From positions 1 through 28,696 of the forward strand of contig JBDRJH010000091.1 of NCBI GenBank assembly GCA_043815125.1: 28,696 bases of DNA. The letters are read 5' to 3'. Below the pieces are notes generated by a model. That model searched no databases and had not been told where the DNA came from. It was given only the letters and a program-made list of their open reading frames with translations. The translations under genes and the position numbers were made by a program. Positions 7,821 through 17,709 of this stretch are shown in pieces. This stretch comes from JAUWBF01 sp043815125 (GTDB lineage Bacteria > Verrucomicrobiota > Verrucomicrobiia > Opitutales > Opitutaceae). Positions within the stretch are counted from its first letter, which is position 1, and the number at the start of each line of letters is the position of its first letter.

Positions 7821-7950
7821 ACCGGTTTGCTGACCGATTGGCTTTGCCCCCGCGTTCGTTTCGCAAGGTGTGGGTCTGGTTTGATACGTTACCGCAGCGC
7901 AACTGTAGCCGATTTTCACGGCCTTCCCCGCTGCCCGAGTGTGTAGACTG
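7821..7950 (-). promoter_or_regulatory. Cobalamin (B12) riboswitch
   Basis: Reading the minus strand, the conserved core is present in order: GCGGGGAA, then GGCCGTGAAAATCGGC (the GGTGnAAATCC-like internal loop), then TACAG and GCGCTGCGGTAACG (7891-7942). Some 60 nt later comes GCGGGGGC, then AAAGCCAATCGGTCAGC (7829-7845), which sits where the B12 box belongs and matches it in the AGCCA and final C-GC positions. Distances fit the class. Family knowledge: adenosylcobalamin binding represses uptake genes. The receptor gene starts about 230 nt downstream. A 7-bp hairpin (7773-7799) follows the aptamer. Confidence 0.82.
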
Positions 7951-8181
7951 AAAAAGAACAACGAACCGCTCCCACGTTGCGAAGCGCTCTGGACCACGAC
8001 AACTCTCAAGCCTGCGCAAACGTTGCGATAGCCTTCGCGTATTATGTGGTCCGTCACACGACTGGCGTGGAAACAGGCCGGGCATAAACATATCAACATA
8101 TCTAAATGTAAAGATATGTTTCTTGCCTCCGTGCAGATTTTGGCTTGGGTTGCCCTCTTAACCGCCAACGCTGTCCCGTCC
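7951..8181. promoter_or_regulatory. Divergent control region between the B12 operon leader and metH, with an AT-rich operator candidate
   Basis: The 589-bp space between btuB and metH holds the riboswitch leader and this segment, which must carry both promoters. At 8087-8120 there is an AT-rich block unlike the surrounding DNA: direct repeats AACATATC at 8087-8094 and 8095-8102, and a perfect 9-bp inverted repeat AACATATCT (8095-8103) / AGATATGTT (8112-8120). It ends 61 bp before the metH start and looks like an operator. A 9-nt direct repeat ACGTTGCGA occurs at 7974-7982 and 8020-8028. No cobalamin, SAM or SAH riboswitch was recognised on the plus strand. Confidence 0.5.
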
Positions 8182-12078
<3,897 letters not shown>

Positions 12079-12098
12079 TCGGGTTTCCCGTAACTTCA

Positions 12099-12181
12099 GT
12101 AGCGGAACGACGGAGTCGTTTCGTTCGCGTTACCCCGGATTTGGCGCGTCTCCCATCGAAACGGCTCCGCCGTTCCGCTAC
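12099..12181. repeat. REP pair (BIME-like) upstream of the RAYT gene
   Basis: Two inverted 25-nt REP units lie at 12099-12123 (plus) and 12157-12181 (minus), separated by 33 bp. Each is GTAG plus a 9-bp hairpin with loop GGA. The inner stem is AACGAC/GTCGTT in the first and AACGGC/GCCGTT in the second, so the two differ by one compensated base pair. GTAG before the hairpin is the known recognition mark of REP elements acted on by RAYT transposases. The pair starts 20 bp after the metH stop. Confidence 0.88.
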
Positions 12182-12199
12182 GCGGTTGATTTCATCCTC

Positions 12200-12224
12200 G
12201 TAGCGGAAGCGCGGAGCGCTTTCG
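12200..12224 (+). repeat. Third REP unit, immediately upstream of the RAYT start
   Basis: GTAGCGG is followed by inner stem AAGCGC, loop GGA and GCGCTT, then TCG. Compared with its neighbours the inner stem is changed at several positions on both sides, keeping pairing. It ends 10 bp before the RAYT start codon, so it must overlap or adjoin that gene's promoter. Confidence 0.82.
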
Positions 12225-12234
12225 TTCTGCGCGC

Positions 12235-12804
12235 ATGGAGTCCAAGCTCCCAGCTCGTCAGGCCCGCCTCTCGCGTCTCGTTGCGGCATCATACCGCGGC
12301 CTCGCCAGTGTGCATTGGTCGATGAGCATCCGCGACCGCGCAACCGGCTGGCTCGACGACGTGCATCACGCCGCGTTGCGCGAGTTGCTACTCCACACCT
12401 GTCATCGCTACGCGCTGGCGTGTCCGGCCTACAGTGTGATGCCTGATCACGCGCATTTTCTCTGGGTCGGCCTGACCGATCAATCCGACCAACGCCTCGC
12501 GGCGGCTTGGTTTCGTCGACAATGGAATGCGCTGTTGGCGCCGCATCATGAGCTTCAGCGCCAAGGGCACGACCATGTCCTGCGCGAAGCCGAACGAACG
12601 CACGACGCCTTCACAAAGATCGCTGGTTACATCTTGGCGAATCCCCAGCGTGCCGGCCTCGTGGAGTGCTGGACAGCTTGGCCTTATCTCGGCGCGATAT
12701 TCCCGGGAGTCGCCTCCCTCGATCCGCGCGCCCCGGACCACTGGGAACGTTTTTGGAGGGAATATGCGCGATGGGTCGAACCAGAGGCCGGAAACACCCC
12801 GTAG
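12235..12804 (+). CDS. REP-associated tyrosine transposase (RAYT), Y1/HUH family
   Basis: The protein has 189 residues. The HUH-type motif is VMPDHAHFLW with His72 and His74. The catalytic tyrosine is Tyr132 in AGYILANPQRAGLV, a family hallmark. YRYA-like strand HTCHRYALACPAYSVM precedes the HUH motif. RAYTs are single-copy domesticated relatives of IS200/IS605 transposases that cut and join REP sequences next to GTAG. Here the gene lies between two REP pairs plus a single unit. Its TAG stop (12802-12804) is itself part of the GTAG of the downstream REP. All key residues are present, so it may be active. No Shine-Dalgarno sequence is seen. The start could alternatively be Met30. Confidence 0.92.
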   Translation: MESKLPARQARLSRLVAASYRGLASVHWSMSIRDRATGWLDDVHHAALRELLLHTCHRYALACPAYSVMPDHAHFLWVGLTDQSDQRLAAAWFRRQWNALLAPHHELQRQGHDHVLREAERTHDAFTKIAGYILANPQRAGLVECWTAWPYLGAIFPGVASLDPRAPDHWERFWREYARWVEPEAGNTP

Positions 12805-12880
12805 CGGAACGACAGAGTCGTTTCGTTATTGCGATGCCGTTGTCTGGCGCCGCTCCGAAACGGCTCCGCCGTTCCGCTAC
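12801..12880. repeat. REP pair (BIME-like) downstream of the RAYT gene
   Basis: Inverted 25-nt units lie at 12801-12825 (plus, loop AGA instead of GGA, stem AACGAC/GTCGTT) and 12856-12880 (minus, stem AACGGC/GCCGTT), separated by 30 bp. The first unit contains the RAYT stop codon. Both outer arms are identical to those of the upstream pair except in the loop. Confidence 0.88.
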
Positions 12881-12911
12881 GTAAGGAAGACGTCATTTTC
12901 CTCTTGATTAA

Positions 12912-12927
12912 TTAAGCTAAAACTTAA
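12912..12927. promoter_or_regulatory. Candidate operator upstream of the ArsR-type gene
   Basis: An AT-rich patch in a GC-rich region contains the inverted repeat TTAAG (12912-12916) / CTTAA (12923-12927), 12 bp before the ATG. ArsR-type regulators typically bind imperfect AT-rich palindromes in their own promoters, so autoregulation is plausible but inferred. Confidence 0.45.
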
Positions 12928-12939
12928 ATAAAGACCGTC

Positions 12940-13311
12940 ATGCAAAGCCTAGCTGCCATCGCCGACCCGACGCGTCGGCGCATTGTCGAGATGCTGGCCG
13001 AGCGGGATCGCACCGCCGGCGAGCTGGTCGCTGAGTTCGACATGAGCGCGCCGGCGATTTCCCAGCACCTGAACGTGCTCCGCGAGGCGGGGCTGGTGGT
13101 GACGCGGGTCGCCGGACAGTCGCGCATCCAGTCGCTCAATCCGGCCGGGTTCGATCCGCTTGACGCCTGGCTGCACAAGACCCGCGACGTGTGGTCGCGC
13201 CGACTCGACGCCCTCGAACGCGAACTGCTGGCCGACGACGCGCGGCAGGCGGCCAAGTCCGTTTCCAAACCCGTCCGCAAAACCACCCGCAAGAAAGGCA
13301 CCTCCTCATGA
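12940..13311 (+). CDS. ArsR/SmtB-family winged-helix repressor (SRPBCC-linked type)
   Basis: The protein has 123 residues. The domain is typical: LAAIADPTRRRIVEMLAERDRTAGELVAEF, then the recognition helix SAPAISQHLNVLREAGLV and the wing VTRVAGQSRIQSLN. It lacks the ELCVCDL metal-binding motif, so it belongs to the non-metal subgroup that is usually paired with an SRPBCC/AHSA1 gene. That is exactly the case here: its TGA stop overlaps the ATG of the next gene (13308-13311). The C-terminus is Lys-rich (KSVSKPVRKTTRKKG). It probably represses its own operon. The ligand is unknown. Confidence 0.9.
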   Translation: MQSLAAIADPTRRRIVEMLAERDRTAGELVAEFDMSAPAISQHLNVLREAGLVVTRVAGQSRIQSLNPAGFDPLDAWLHKTRDVWSRRLDALERELLADDARQAAKSVSKPVRKTTRKKGTSS

Positions 13312-13892
13312 GCACTCCTCCCGTCGACAACTCCGCCCTTGCCCAGTTTCCCGTGCCCGGAGAGGTGCGGCTGGTCCGTCTCCTGCCCGGTCCCATCGAA
13401 CGCGTGTGGGACTACATCACCGATCCGGAAAAACGCGCCCGCTGGTTCTGCGGCGGCGCGCTCGAACAAAAGGTCGGCGGCAAGTTCATCTTCGCCATGC
13501 ATCACAAGAACCTCGCGCCCGACGAAACCCCGCCGCCGGAATACGCGCACGTGCAGGACCCCGGCGTGACCTTCGAGGGACGCGTGCTGCAGTGCGAGCC
13601 GCCGCGCCTGCTCACGTTCACCTTTGGCGGCGACGACTCGGTGGTGACCTTCGACCTGCAACCCGAGGGCGACAAAGTCCGCCTGCTGCTCACGCACCGC
13701 GCTTCGGGCGACGACCTCAAGGACGTCGGCAGCTTCGCCTCCGGCTGGCACATCCACTGGGGCATGCTCATCGCGCTGCTCGAAGGCCAACCGCGTCCGT
13801 TGTTCTGGGCGCAGTATCGCGAGCTCAAACCGCTCTACTGCAAGATCGCCAACACCGATCCCGATGCCGGCTGCATTTCAAGTCGATCCTGA
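13308..13892 (+). CDS. SRPBCC (AHSA1/START-like) domain protein
   Basis: The protein has 194 residues with the AHSA1-type pattern: VRLVRLLPGPIERVWDYITDPEKRARWFCGG, then GGKFIFAMHH, VTFEGRVLQCEPPRLLTFTFGG and VRLLLTHRA, ending with a C-terminal helix (GWHIHWGMLIALLEGQ). These proteins form a hydrophobic cavity that binds small ligands. Members paired with ArsR regulators are of unknown function. The start at 13308 is fixed by the four-base overlap with the ArsR stop. Its 3' end overlaps the next small gene by 29 bp. Confidence 0.87.
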   Translation: MSTPPVDNSALAQFPVPGEVRLVRLLPGPIERVWDYITDPEKRARWFCGGALEQKVGGKFIFAMHHKNLAPDETPPPEYAHVQDPGVTFEGRVLQCEPPRLLTFTFGGDDSVVTFDLQPEGDKVRLLLTHRASGDDLKDVGSFASGWHIHWGMLIALLEGQPRPLFWAQYRELKPLYCKIANTDPDAGCISSRS

Positions 13893-14076
13893 CGCGGTCT
13901 GCGACGCCTGCGGCGCGACCGGTGCCTATCGTTTCGAAACCGAGACGCTCTGCACCGATTGCTACGCGCACCGCGGCTCCTGCTGCTCCGCCGAGTTCAG
14001 CGGACGTGTTTCGGAATTGGCCACAGAGCCAAGCCGGAGCTCGGACACAGAGGGCACAGAGACGATCCCGGCCTGA
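13864..14076 (+). CDS. Small zinc-ribbon-like protein with a repeat-derived C-terminus
   Basis: The protein has 70 residues. Residues 1-45 contain two cysteine pairs, CDACG and CTDC, with GAYRFETETL between them, then a GSCC motif. This is a plausible zinc ribbon. Small proteins of this kind end soon after the second Cys cluster, but here the frame continues (SGRVSELATEPSRSSDTEG) through the left arm of an inverted repeat (14017-14149) and stops in its loop. The tail therefore looks acquired. The gene is the third of the ArsR-SRPBCC operon and overlaps its neighbour by 29 bp. Its function is unknown. Confidence 0.6.
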   Translation: MPAAFQVDPDAVCDACGATGAYRFETETLCTDCYAHRGSCCSAEFSGRVSELATEPSRSSDTEGTETIPA

Positions 14077-14149
14077 TTTTCAAGAAGTCGAGTTCCCATG
14101 GCTTGGCTCTGTGCTCTCTGTGTCCGAGCTCTGTGTTCTCTGTGGCCAA
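14017..14149. repeat. 133-bp imperfect inverted repeat rich in CACAGAG
   Basis: The left arm starts TTGGCCACAGAG and continues with GAGCTCGGACACAGAG and GCACAGAG. The right arm ends with the reverse complement, CTCTGTGGCCAA, preceded by GCTCTCTGTGTCCGAGCTC. The heptamer CACAGAG occurs three times in each arm. Spacing between blocks differs slightly, and the right arm has one extra copy in place of AGCCGG. It looks like a small mobile or dispersed palindromic repeat sitting between two convergent genes (ends at 14076 and 14160). Confidence 0.75.
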
Positions 14150-14159
14150 AAATCTGTCG

Positions 14160-14972
14160 TCAAACTGACGCCAGCACCGCCAGCATCTCGTCGTGGATGC
14201 GGCCGTTGCTGGCGACGTAGCGGCCGCGCTCTTCGCGTTGCGGCCAGTCGCCGCCGGTGTAGTCGGTCACGCGTCCGCCGCCTTCACGGGCGATCAGCAT
14301 GCCGGCCATGACGTCGTAGGTCTTGAGATCTTTTTCCCAGTAACCGTCGAGGCGGCCGGCACCGACGTAGCAGAAGTCGAGTGCGGCGCTGCCGAGGCGG
14401 CGCTCGCCGCGGATGCGTTTGAGGAACGCGCCCCACTCGCGCTCGTTGTTGTCGGGGTTGGTGTGCTTGTCGTAGGGGAAGCCGCTGGTGACGACCGCGT
14501 CGATCAGCTCGGCGGTCTCGGTCACGCGCACGGGCCGGCCGTTGAGCGTGGCGCCGCCGCCCTTGGTCGCGGCGAAGAGTTCGTTACGCGTGGGGTCGAA
14601 GACGAGGCCGAGCAGCGGATCGCGACCGGCGGTGGCGAGTGCGATGCTGATGCAGAAGTGGGGGAGCTTGCTGGCGAAGTTGACCGTGCCGTCGATCGGG
14701 TCGACGAACCAGTGGTAGGCGGCAGTGTCGGCGGGCGCGCCTTGGCCGCCGCCTTCTTCGCCGACGATGTGGTGGTCGGGGAAACGTTTGAGCAACTCGC
14801 CGACGATGTAGGTTTCGCTCTCTTGGTCGGCCTCGGTGACGACGTCGATGCGGCTCGACTTGAGCGCGGTCGCCACGGGTTTGGCGAAATGTCGCATGAC
14901 GATTTCGCCCGCGCCGCGCGCGATGGTTTCGATGTCGGGCAGCAGTCGGGAGAGGTCGGCGGGCAGTGGCAT
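14160..14972 (-). CDS. Inositol-monophosphatase-family phosphatase (SuhB-like)
   Basis: The protein has 270 residues. Metal-binding motifs are GEEGG (71-75) and WFVDPIDGTVNF with DPIDGT at 91-96. The second half has GSAALDFCYVGAGRLDGYWE and TYDVMAGMLIAREGG, the counterpart of the usual WDxAAG motif. Family enzymes are Mg-dependent phosphatases acting on inositol phosphate, nucleotide or sugar phosphates. The exact substrate cannot be read here. The ATG at 14970-14972 gives a normal family N-terminus. A GTG at 15014 would extend it into the terminator region. It is monocistronic, convergent with the ArsR operon, and downstream of the GH16 gene's terminator. Confidence 0.9.
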   Translation of the reverse strand: MPLPADLSRLLPDIETIARGAGEIVMRHFAKPVATALKSSRIDVVTEADQESETYIVGELLKRFPDHHIVGEEGGGQGAPADTAAYHWFVDPIDGTVNFASKLPHFCISIALATAGRDPLLGLVFDPTRNELFAATKGGGATLNGRPVRVTETAELIDAVVTSGFPYDKHTNPDNNEREWGAFLKRIRGERRLGSAALDFCYVGAGRLDGYWEKDLKTYDVMAGMLIAREGGGRVTDYTGGDWPQREERGRYVASNGRIHDEMLAVLASV

Positions 14973-15013
14973 GGTCGTGTCCACAGCCTGCCGGCGGGCG
15001 AGGGAAGCGGACA

Positions 15014-15048
15014 CAAAAAAATCCCGCCCGAGGGTGTCGGGCGGGATT
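15014..15048 (-). terminator. Intrinsic terminator of the GH16 gene
   Basis: On the minus strand an 11-bp GC-rich stem (AATCCCGCCCG / CGGGCGGGATT) with a short loop is followed by a run of T. It lies about 30 bp after the stop of the GH16 gene and just before the phosphatase gene. Confidence 0.9.
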
Positions 15049-15077
15049 GGTGGTGTGGGTTGATCGCGTGGGGCGGA

Positions 15078-17258
15078 TCAGGGCGTGCCGACGGGCAGGA
15101 CCTTGATGGCGTCGGCGATGACGTAGCCGCTGGTGCCGGTGGTGCGGAACGTGATCTCGGCGTTGGTGGTGGACAGCGGGAAGACCCCGAGCAGTTGCCA
15201 GGTGTTGCCGTTGACCTGCTGGTCGACGGTGACGGTGGCGGTGGTGCCGTTGGATTTGACGATGTCGACGGGCACGTTGTTGGCGCGATTGCCGGCGGCG
15301 GTCCAGCGGGCGTAGACGAGGTAGTCGCCGCTGGTGGAGAGCGCGGGTTTGAAGGAGACGCTCTTGGTGCCTTTGGCGGTGTTGCCGTCGTGCAGGTAGT
15401 CGGTGCCGAGGTAGCCGGGTGTGCCGGTGGAGCCGGTCCAGGAGCCGGTGGTGGTCACGTGGGCGGTGTCGGTGTTGTCGATGACGATCTCGCCGGTGGT
15501 GGGCAGGGGCTTGAAGCGCAGGGCGTCGGCGATGACGTGGCCGTTGGTGCCGGTGGTGCGGATGGTGACTTCGGCGTTGAGCACGGCGAGGTCGTGGACG
15601 CCGAGAAGGTTCCACTGGCCGCCGCCGGTCTGCTGGTTGACGGTGACGGTGGAGACGTTGTTGCCGGCGTCGCGGATGTCGTAGGGCACGTTGGTGGCGC
15701 GGTTGGGGTCGCTGGTCCAGCGGGCGTAGATGAGGTAGTCGGCGTCGGCGAGTAGCGGGGGCAGGTAGGTGAAGGACTTGGCGCCCTTGCCGGTGTTGCC
15801 GTCGTGCGCGTAGTCGGCGCCGATGTATCCGGCGGAGTGCGACGAGGCGCTCCAGGTGCCGGCGACGTCGATGTCGGTGGCGTCGGTGTTGTCCACGGTG
15901 ACGGTGGCGGGGGCGGCGCGGGTGCCGCTCCAGGTGCGGACCCAGTCGACCTCCATGGTCTGGTTGTTGACCTGGGAGCCGGGGTTGTTGTTGGCCCAGC
16001 CGCCGAGTTGGAGGGAGAGCAGCAGGTAGGCGGGCACGCTCATGACGCGGGCGTCGGCGTATTCGCCGGTCTTGATGCCATCGACGTAGAAGGCGAACAG
16101 ACCGGGCTCCCAATAGACTCCGTAGGTATGAAAGCCGTCGGGGGTGGCGTCGGGGTTGATGTCGGGCCAGTGGACGGTCTTGTGGTTGGCGCCGTAGCCG
16201 TCCCAGTGGAGGGCGTGCTGGGTGACGTCGGGGCCCCAGATGCCGAGGCTTTCCATGATGTCCACCTCCATGCCGCCGCCGTAGGTGTCGGCGGTGTTGC
16301 CCCAGTCGTCCTTGACGGCGATGTTGTCGAGACTGCCGTAGTTGGTGTTTGAATACGTCCCCCACTGCACGGTGGCGTCCTCGGTGACGGGGTGGGAGAC
16401 GCCGTTGATGACGAGCACGGGGCGGTCGGCGGCGTTGGCGGCCTCCTTGCTGTGGAAGCGAAAGAGCTTGGTCCGCATGTAGGTGTCGGCGAGCACGAGG
16501 CTGACGGTTTTGTCACCGGCCAGTTGCTGCGCGACGTAGTCGGTGACGTCGATGGAGATGGTGTCGCCGACGGTGACGGCGTTGTTCCATTTTTGGGCGA
16601 TCCACAGCGGGTCGGGCACGGGTTTGTTGTTCCAGGTGATGGTGGACTCGCTCCAGATGTCGTCGGCGAGCTTCATGCAGACGATGTTGTTGATGCCGCC
16701 GGTCTCCATGGCGGAGATCTTGAGTTTCAGCACCGCGCTGGTGACGGTCGGGATGCTCTGCGCGGTGAGGTCGAACTTGAGGTAGGCGCGGCGGTAGTTG
16801 CCCTGCCAGCCGTAGGTGCCGCGGTCGGGCATGAGCCAGAAGGCGGGCCAGAGGCCGGTGACGGCGGGGTATTTGATGCGGGCCTCCATGTAGCCGTATT
16901 GCTGGCGGTAGTTGAAGAAGGTGCTGATCTCGCCGGCGGCGTAGTTGTAGTTGGCACCGCTGAAGGTGGCGGCGCGTTGCTCGGCCTTTATTTGTAATGA
17001 TCCGTCGGATACAGTGATGTTTTCCGGGGCGTTGGCTCCGGCGCCGGCGATGCCGCCATAGTGGCCGCCGAGGCGCCACTTCGAGCCGTCGAGGGTGTCG
17101 CCGTCGAATTCGTCCTGGAACTCAAGCGTCCAGGTGCCGGGCAACAGGGGCTGTGGATCCGCGGCGAGGCGCGGGGCGAGGAGGCCAAGGGCCGTGGTCA
17201 TGAGGACGACTTGCAGACAGCCGGGCGCAGACAGGTGGACACGGGCATGCGTATTCAT
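15078..17258 (-). CDS. Secreted GH16 glycoside hydrolase with nested, apparently permuted DNRLRE/CBM96-like domain and two C-terminal golvesin-type modules
   Basis: The protein has 726 residues. It has a signal peptide (1-33, ending RLAADP). The first GH16 part covers about 40-150 (LEFQDEFDGDTLDGSKW, YGYMEARIKY, GLWPAFWLMPDRG). An insert follows at about 154-322. GH16 then resumes (GGGMEVDIMESLG, with Glu331, Asp333 and Glu336 as the ExDxxE catalytic set) and ends at VDWVRTW (about 443). Two similar modules of about 130 residues follow (VDNTDATDIDVAGTWS... and IDNTDTAHVTTTGSWT...), each with a DYL-YARWT strand and a final VIADALRFKPL-like strand. These match golvesin/xanthan-lyase-type binding domains. 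It should cleave beta-glucan or galactan type polysaccharides outside the cell. The start at 17258 gives the best signal peptide. Substrate is unknown. Confidence 0.9.
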   Translation of the reverse strand: MNTHARVHLSAPGCLQVVLMTTALGLLAPRLAADPQPLLPGTWTLEFQDEFDGDTLDGSKWRLGGHYGGIAGAGANAPENITVSDGSLQIKAEQRAATFSGANYNYAAGEISTFFNYRQQYGYMEARIKYPAVTGLWPAFWLMPDRGTYGWQGNYRRAYLKFDLTAQSIPTVTSAVLKLKISAMETGGINNIVCMKLADDIWSESTITWNNKPVPDPLWIAQKWNNAVTVGDTISIDVTDYVAQQLAGDKTVSLVLADTYMRTKLFRFHSKEAANAADRPVLVINGVSHPVTEDATVQWGTYSNTNYGSLDNIAVKDDWGNTADTYGGGMEVDIMESLGIWGPDVTQHALHWDGYGANHKTVHWPDINPDATPDGFHTYGVYWEPGLFAFYVDGIKTGEYADARVMSVPAYLLLSLQLGGWANNNPGSQVNNQTMEVDWVRTWSGTRAAPATVTVDNTDATDIDVAGTWSASSHSAGYIGADYAHDGNTGKGAKSFTYLPPLLADADYLIYARWTSDPNRATNVPYDIRDAGNNVSTVTVNQQTGGGQWNLLGVHDLAVLNAEVTIRTTGTNGHVIADALRFKPLPTTGEIVIDNTDTAHVTTTGSWTGSTGTPGYLGTDYLHDGNTAKGTKSVSFKPALSTSGDYLVYARWTAAGNRANNVPVDIVKSNGTTATVTVDQQVNGNTWQLLGVFPLSTTNAEITFRTTGTSGYVIADAIKVLPVGTP

Positions 17259-17469
17259 CGATGGGTATTTCAGGGGTTGGGGGGGCAGGGAACGCCAGAC
17301 CATAGGCTGGTTTGGGCTCCGGGTGTTAACGCATCGCTGACCGCAAATATGCAGATTCCTGATCGTGCAAATCGTGCGGCGTCGCTTACAACCTTACTTG
17401 GGCGTTATAACGCGAAACGGATGCAATTCGCTCGCCCCCCAATCGGCTGCGTTGCAAACCTGCCTGCCC
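17259..17469. promoter_or_regulatory. Divergent intergenic region between GH16 and the small membrane protein gene
   Basis: This 211-bp region must hold both promoters. It contains a perfect 12-bp palindrome GCGTTATAACGC at 17402-17413, whose centre TATAAC could be a -10 element for the rightward operon. It also contains a repeated GCAAAT...TGC pattern around 17342-17380. No sharp -35 partner was identified. Confidence 0.35.
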
Positions 17470-17682
17470 ATGAAACGCGCCGAACGTCCCATCGAACTCG
17501 AACCACGCTATCCGATCTCCTGGAAGGTCGTCGGCATCATGGTGCTCGCCTGGGTATTGACCCTGGTCGCGGTGGTCGGTCTGCGCATGCGCATGCTGAT
17601 CATTCTCATGCCGGTGATCGGCGTGCTGCTCGTGGTCTACCTCACCGTCTGCACCGTGATTTTTCTCAAAAACCGCAAATAA
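17470..17682 (+). CDS. Small two-helix inner-membrane protein
   Basis: The protein has 70 residues. A short basic cytoplasmic start (MKRAERPIELEPRYPISWK) is followed by two hydrophobic segments (about 20-38 and 43-65) separated by GLRMRMR-type positive residues, with a basic end (KNRK). I do not recognise the family. It lies 27 bp upstream of the SPFH gene in the same direction and is probably co-transcribed, so it may be a membrane partner of that protein. An in-frame ATG further upstream at 17365 would add a non-membrane stretch and is less likely. Confidence 0.7.
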   Translation: MKRAERPIELEPRYPISWKVVGIMVLAWVLTLVAVVGLRMRMLIILMPVIGVLLVVYLTVCTVIFLKNRK

Positions 17683-17709
17683 CCCAACCCTCCCCATCCA
17701 GCTCAACTC

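Noticed and set aside
8044..8181. N-terminal extension of metH that looks like a signal peptide (hydrophobic stretch ending ANAVPS)
   Set aside because: MetH is cytosolic, the extension crosses the AT-rich operator candidate, and the family N-terminus begins after Met at 8182.
7951..8181. Possible SAH, SAM or cobalamin riboswitch for metH on the plus strand
   Set aside because: No conserved core of these classes was found in this orientation; only the AT-rich inverted repeat remains.
15400..16700. Possible frameshift or assembly error in the GH16 gene explaining the insert
   Set aside because: The frame is continuous, both GH16 halves are in phase, and the insert has a recognisable domain pattern.
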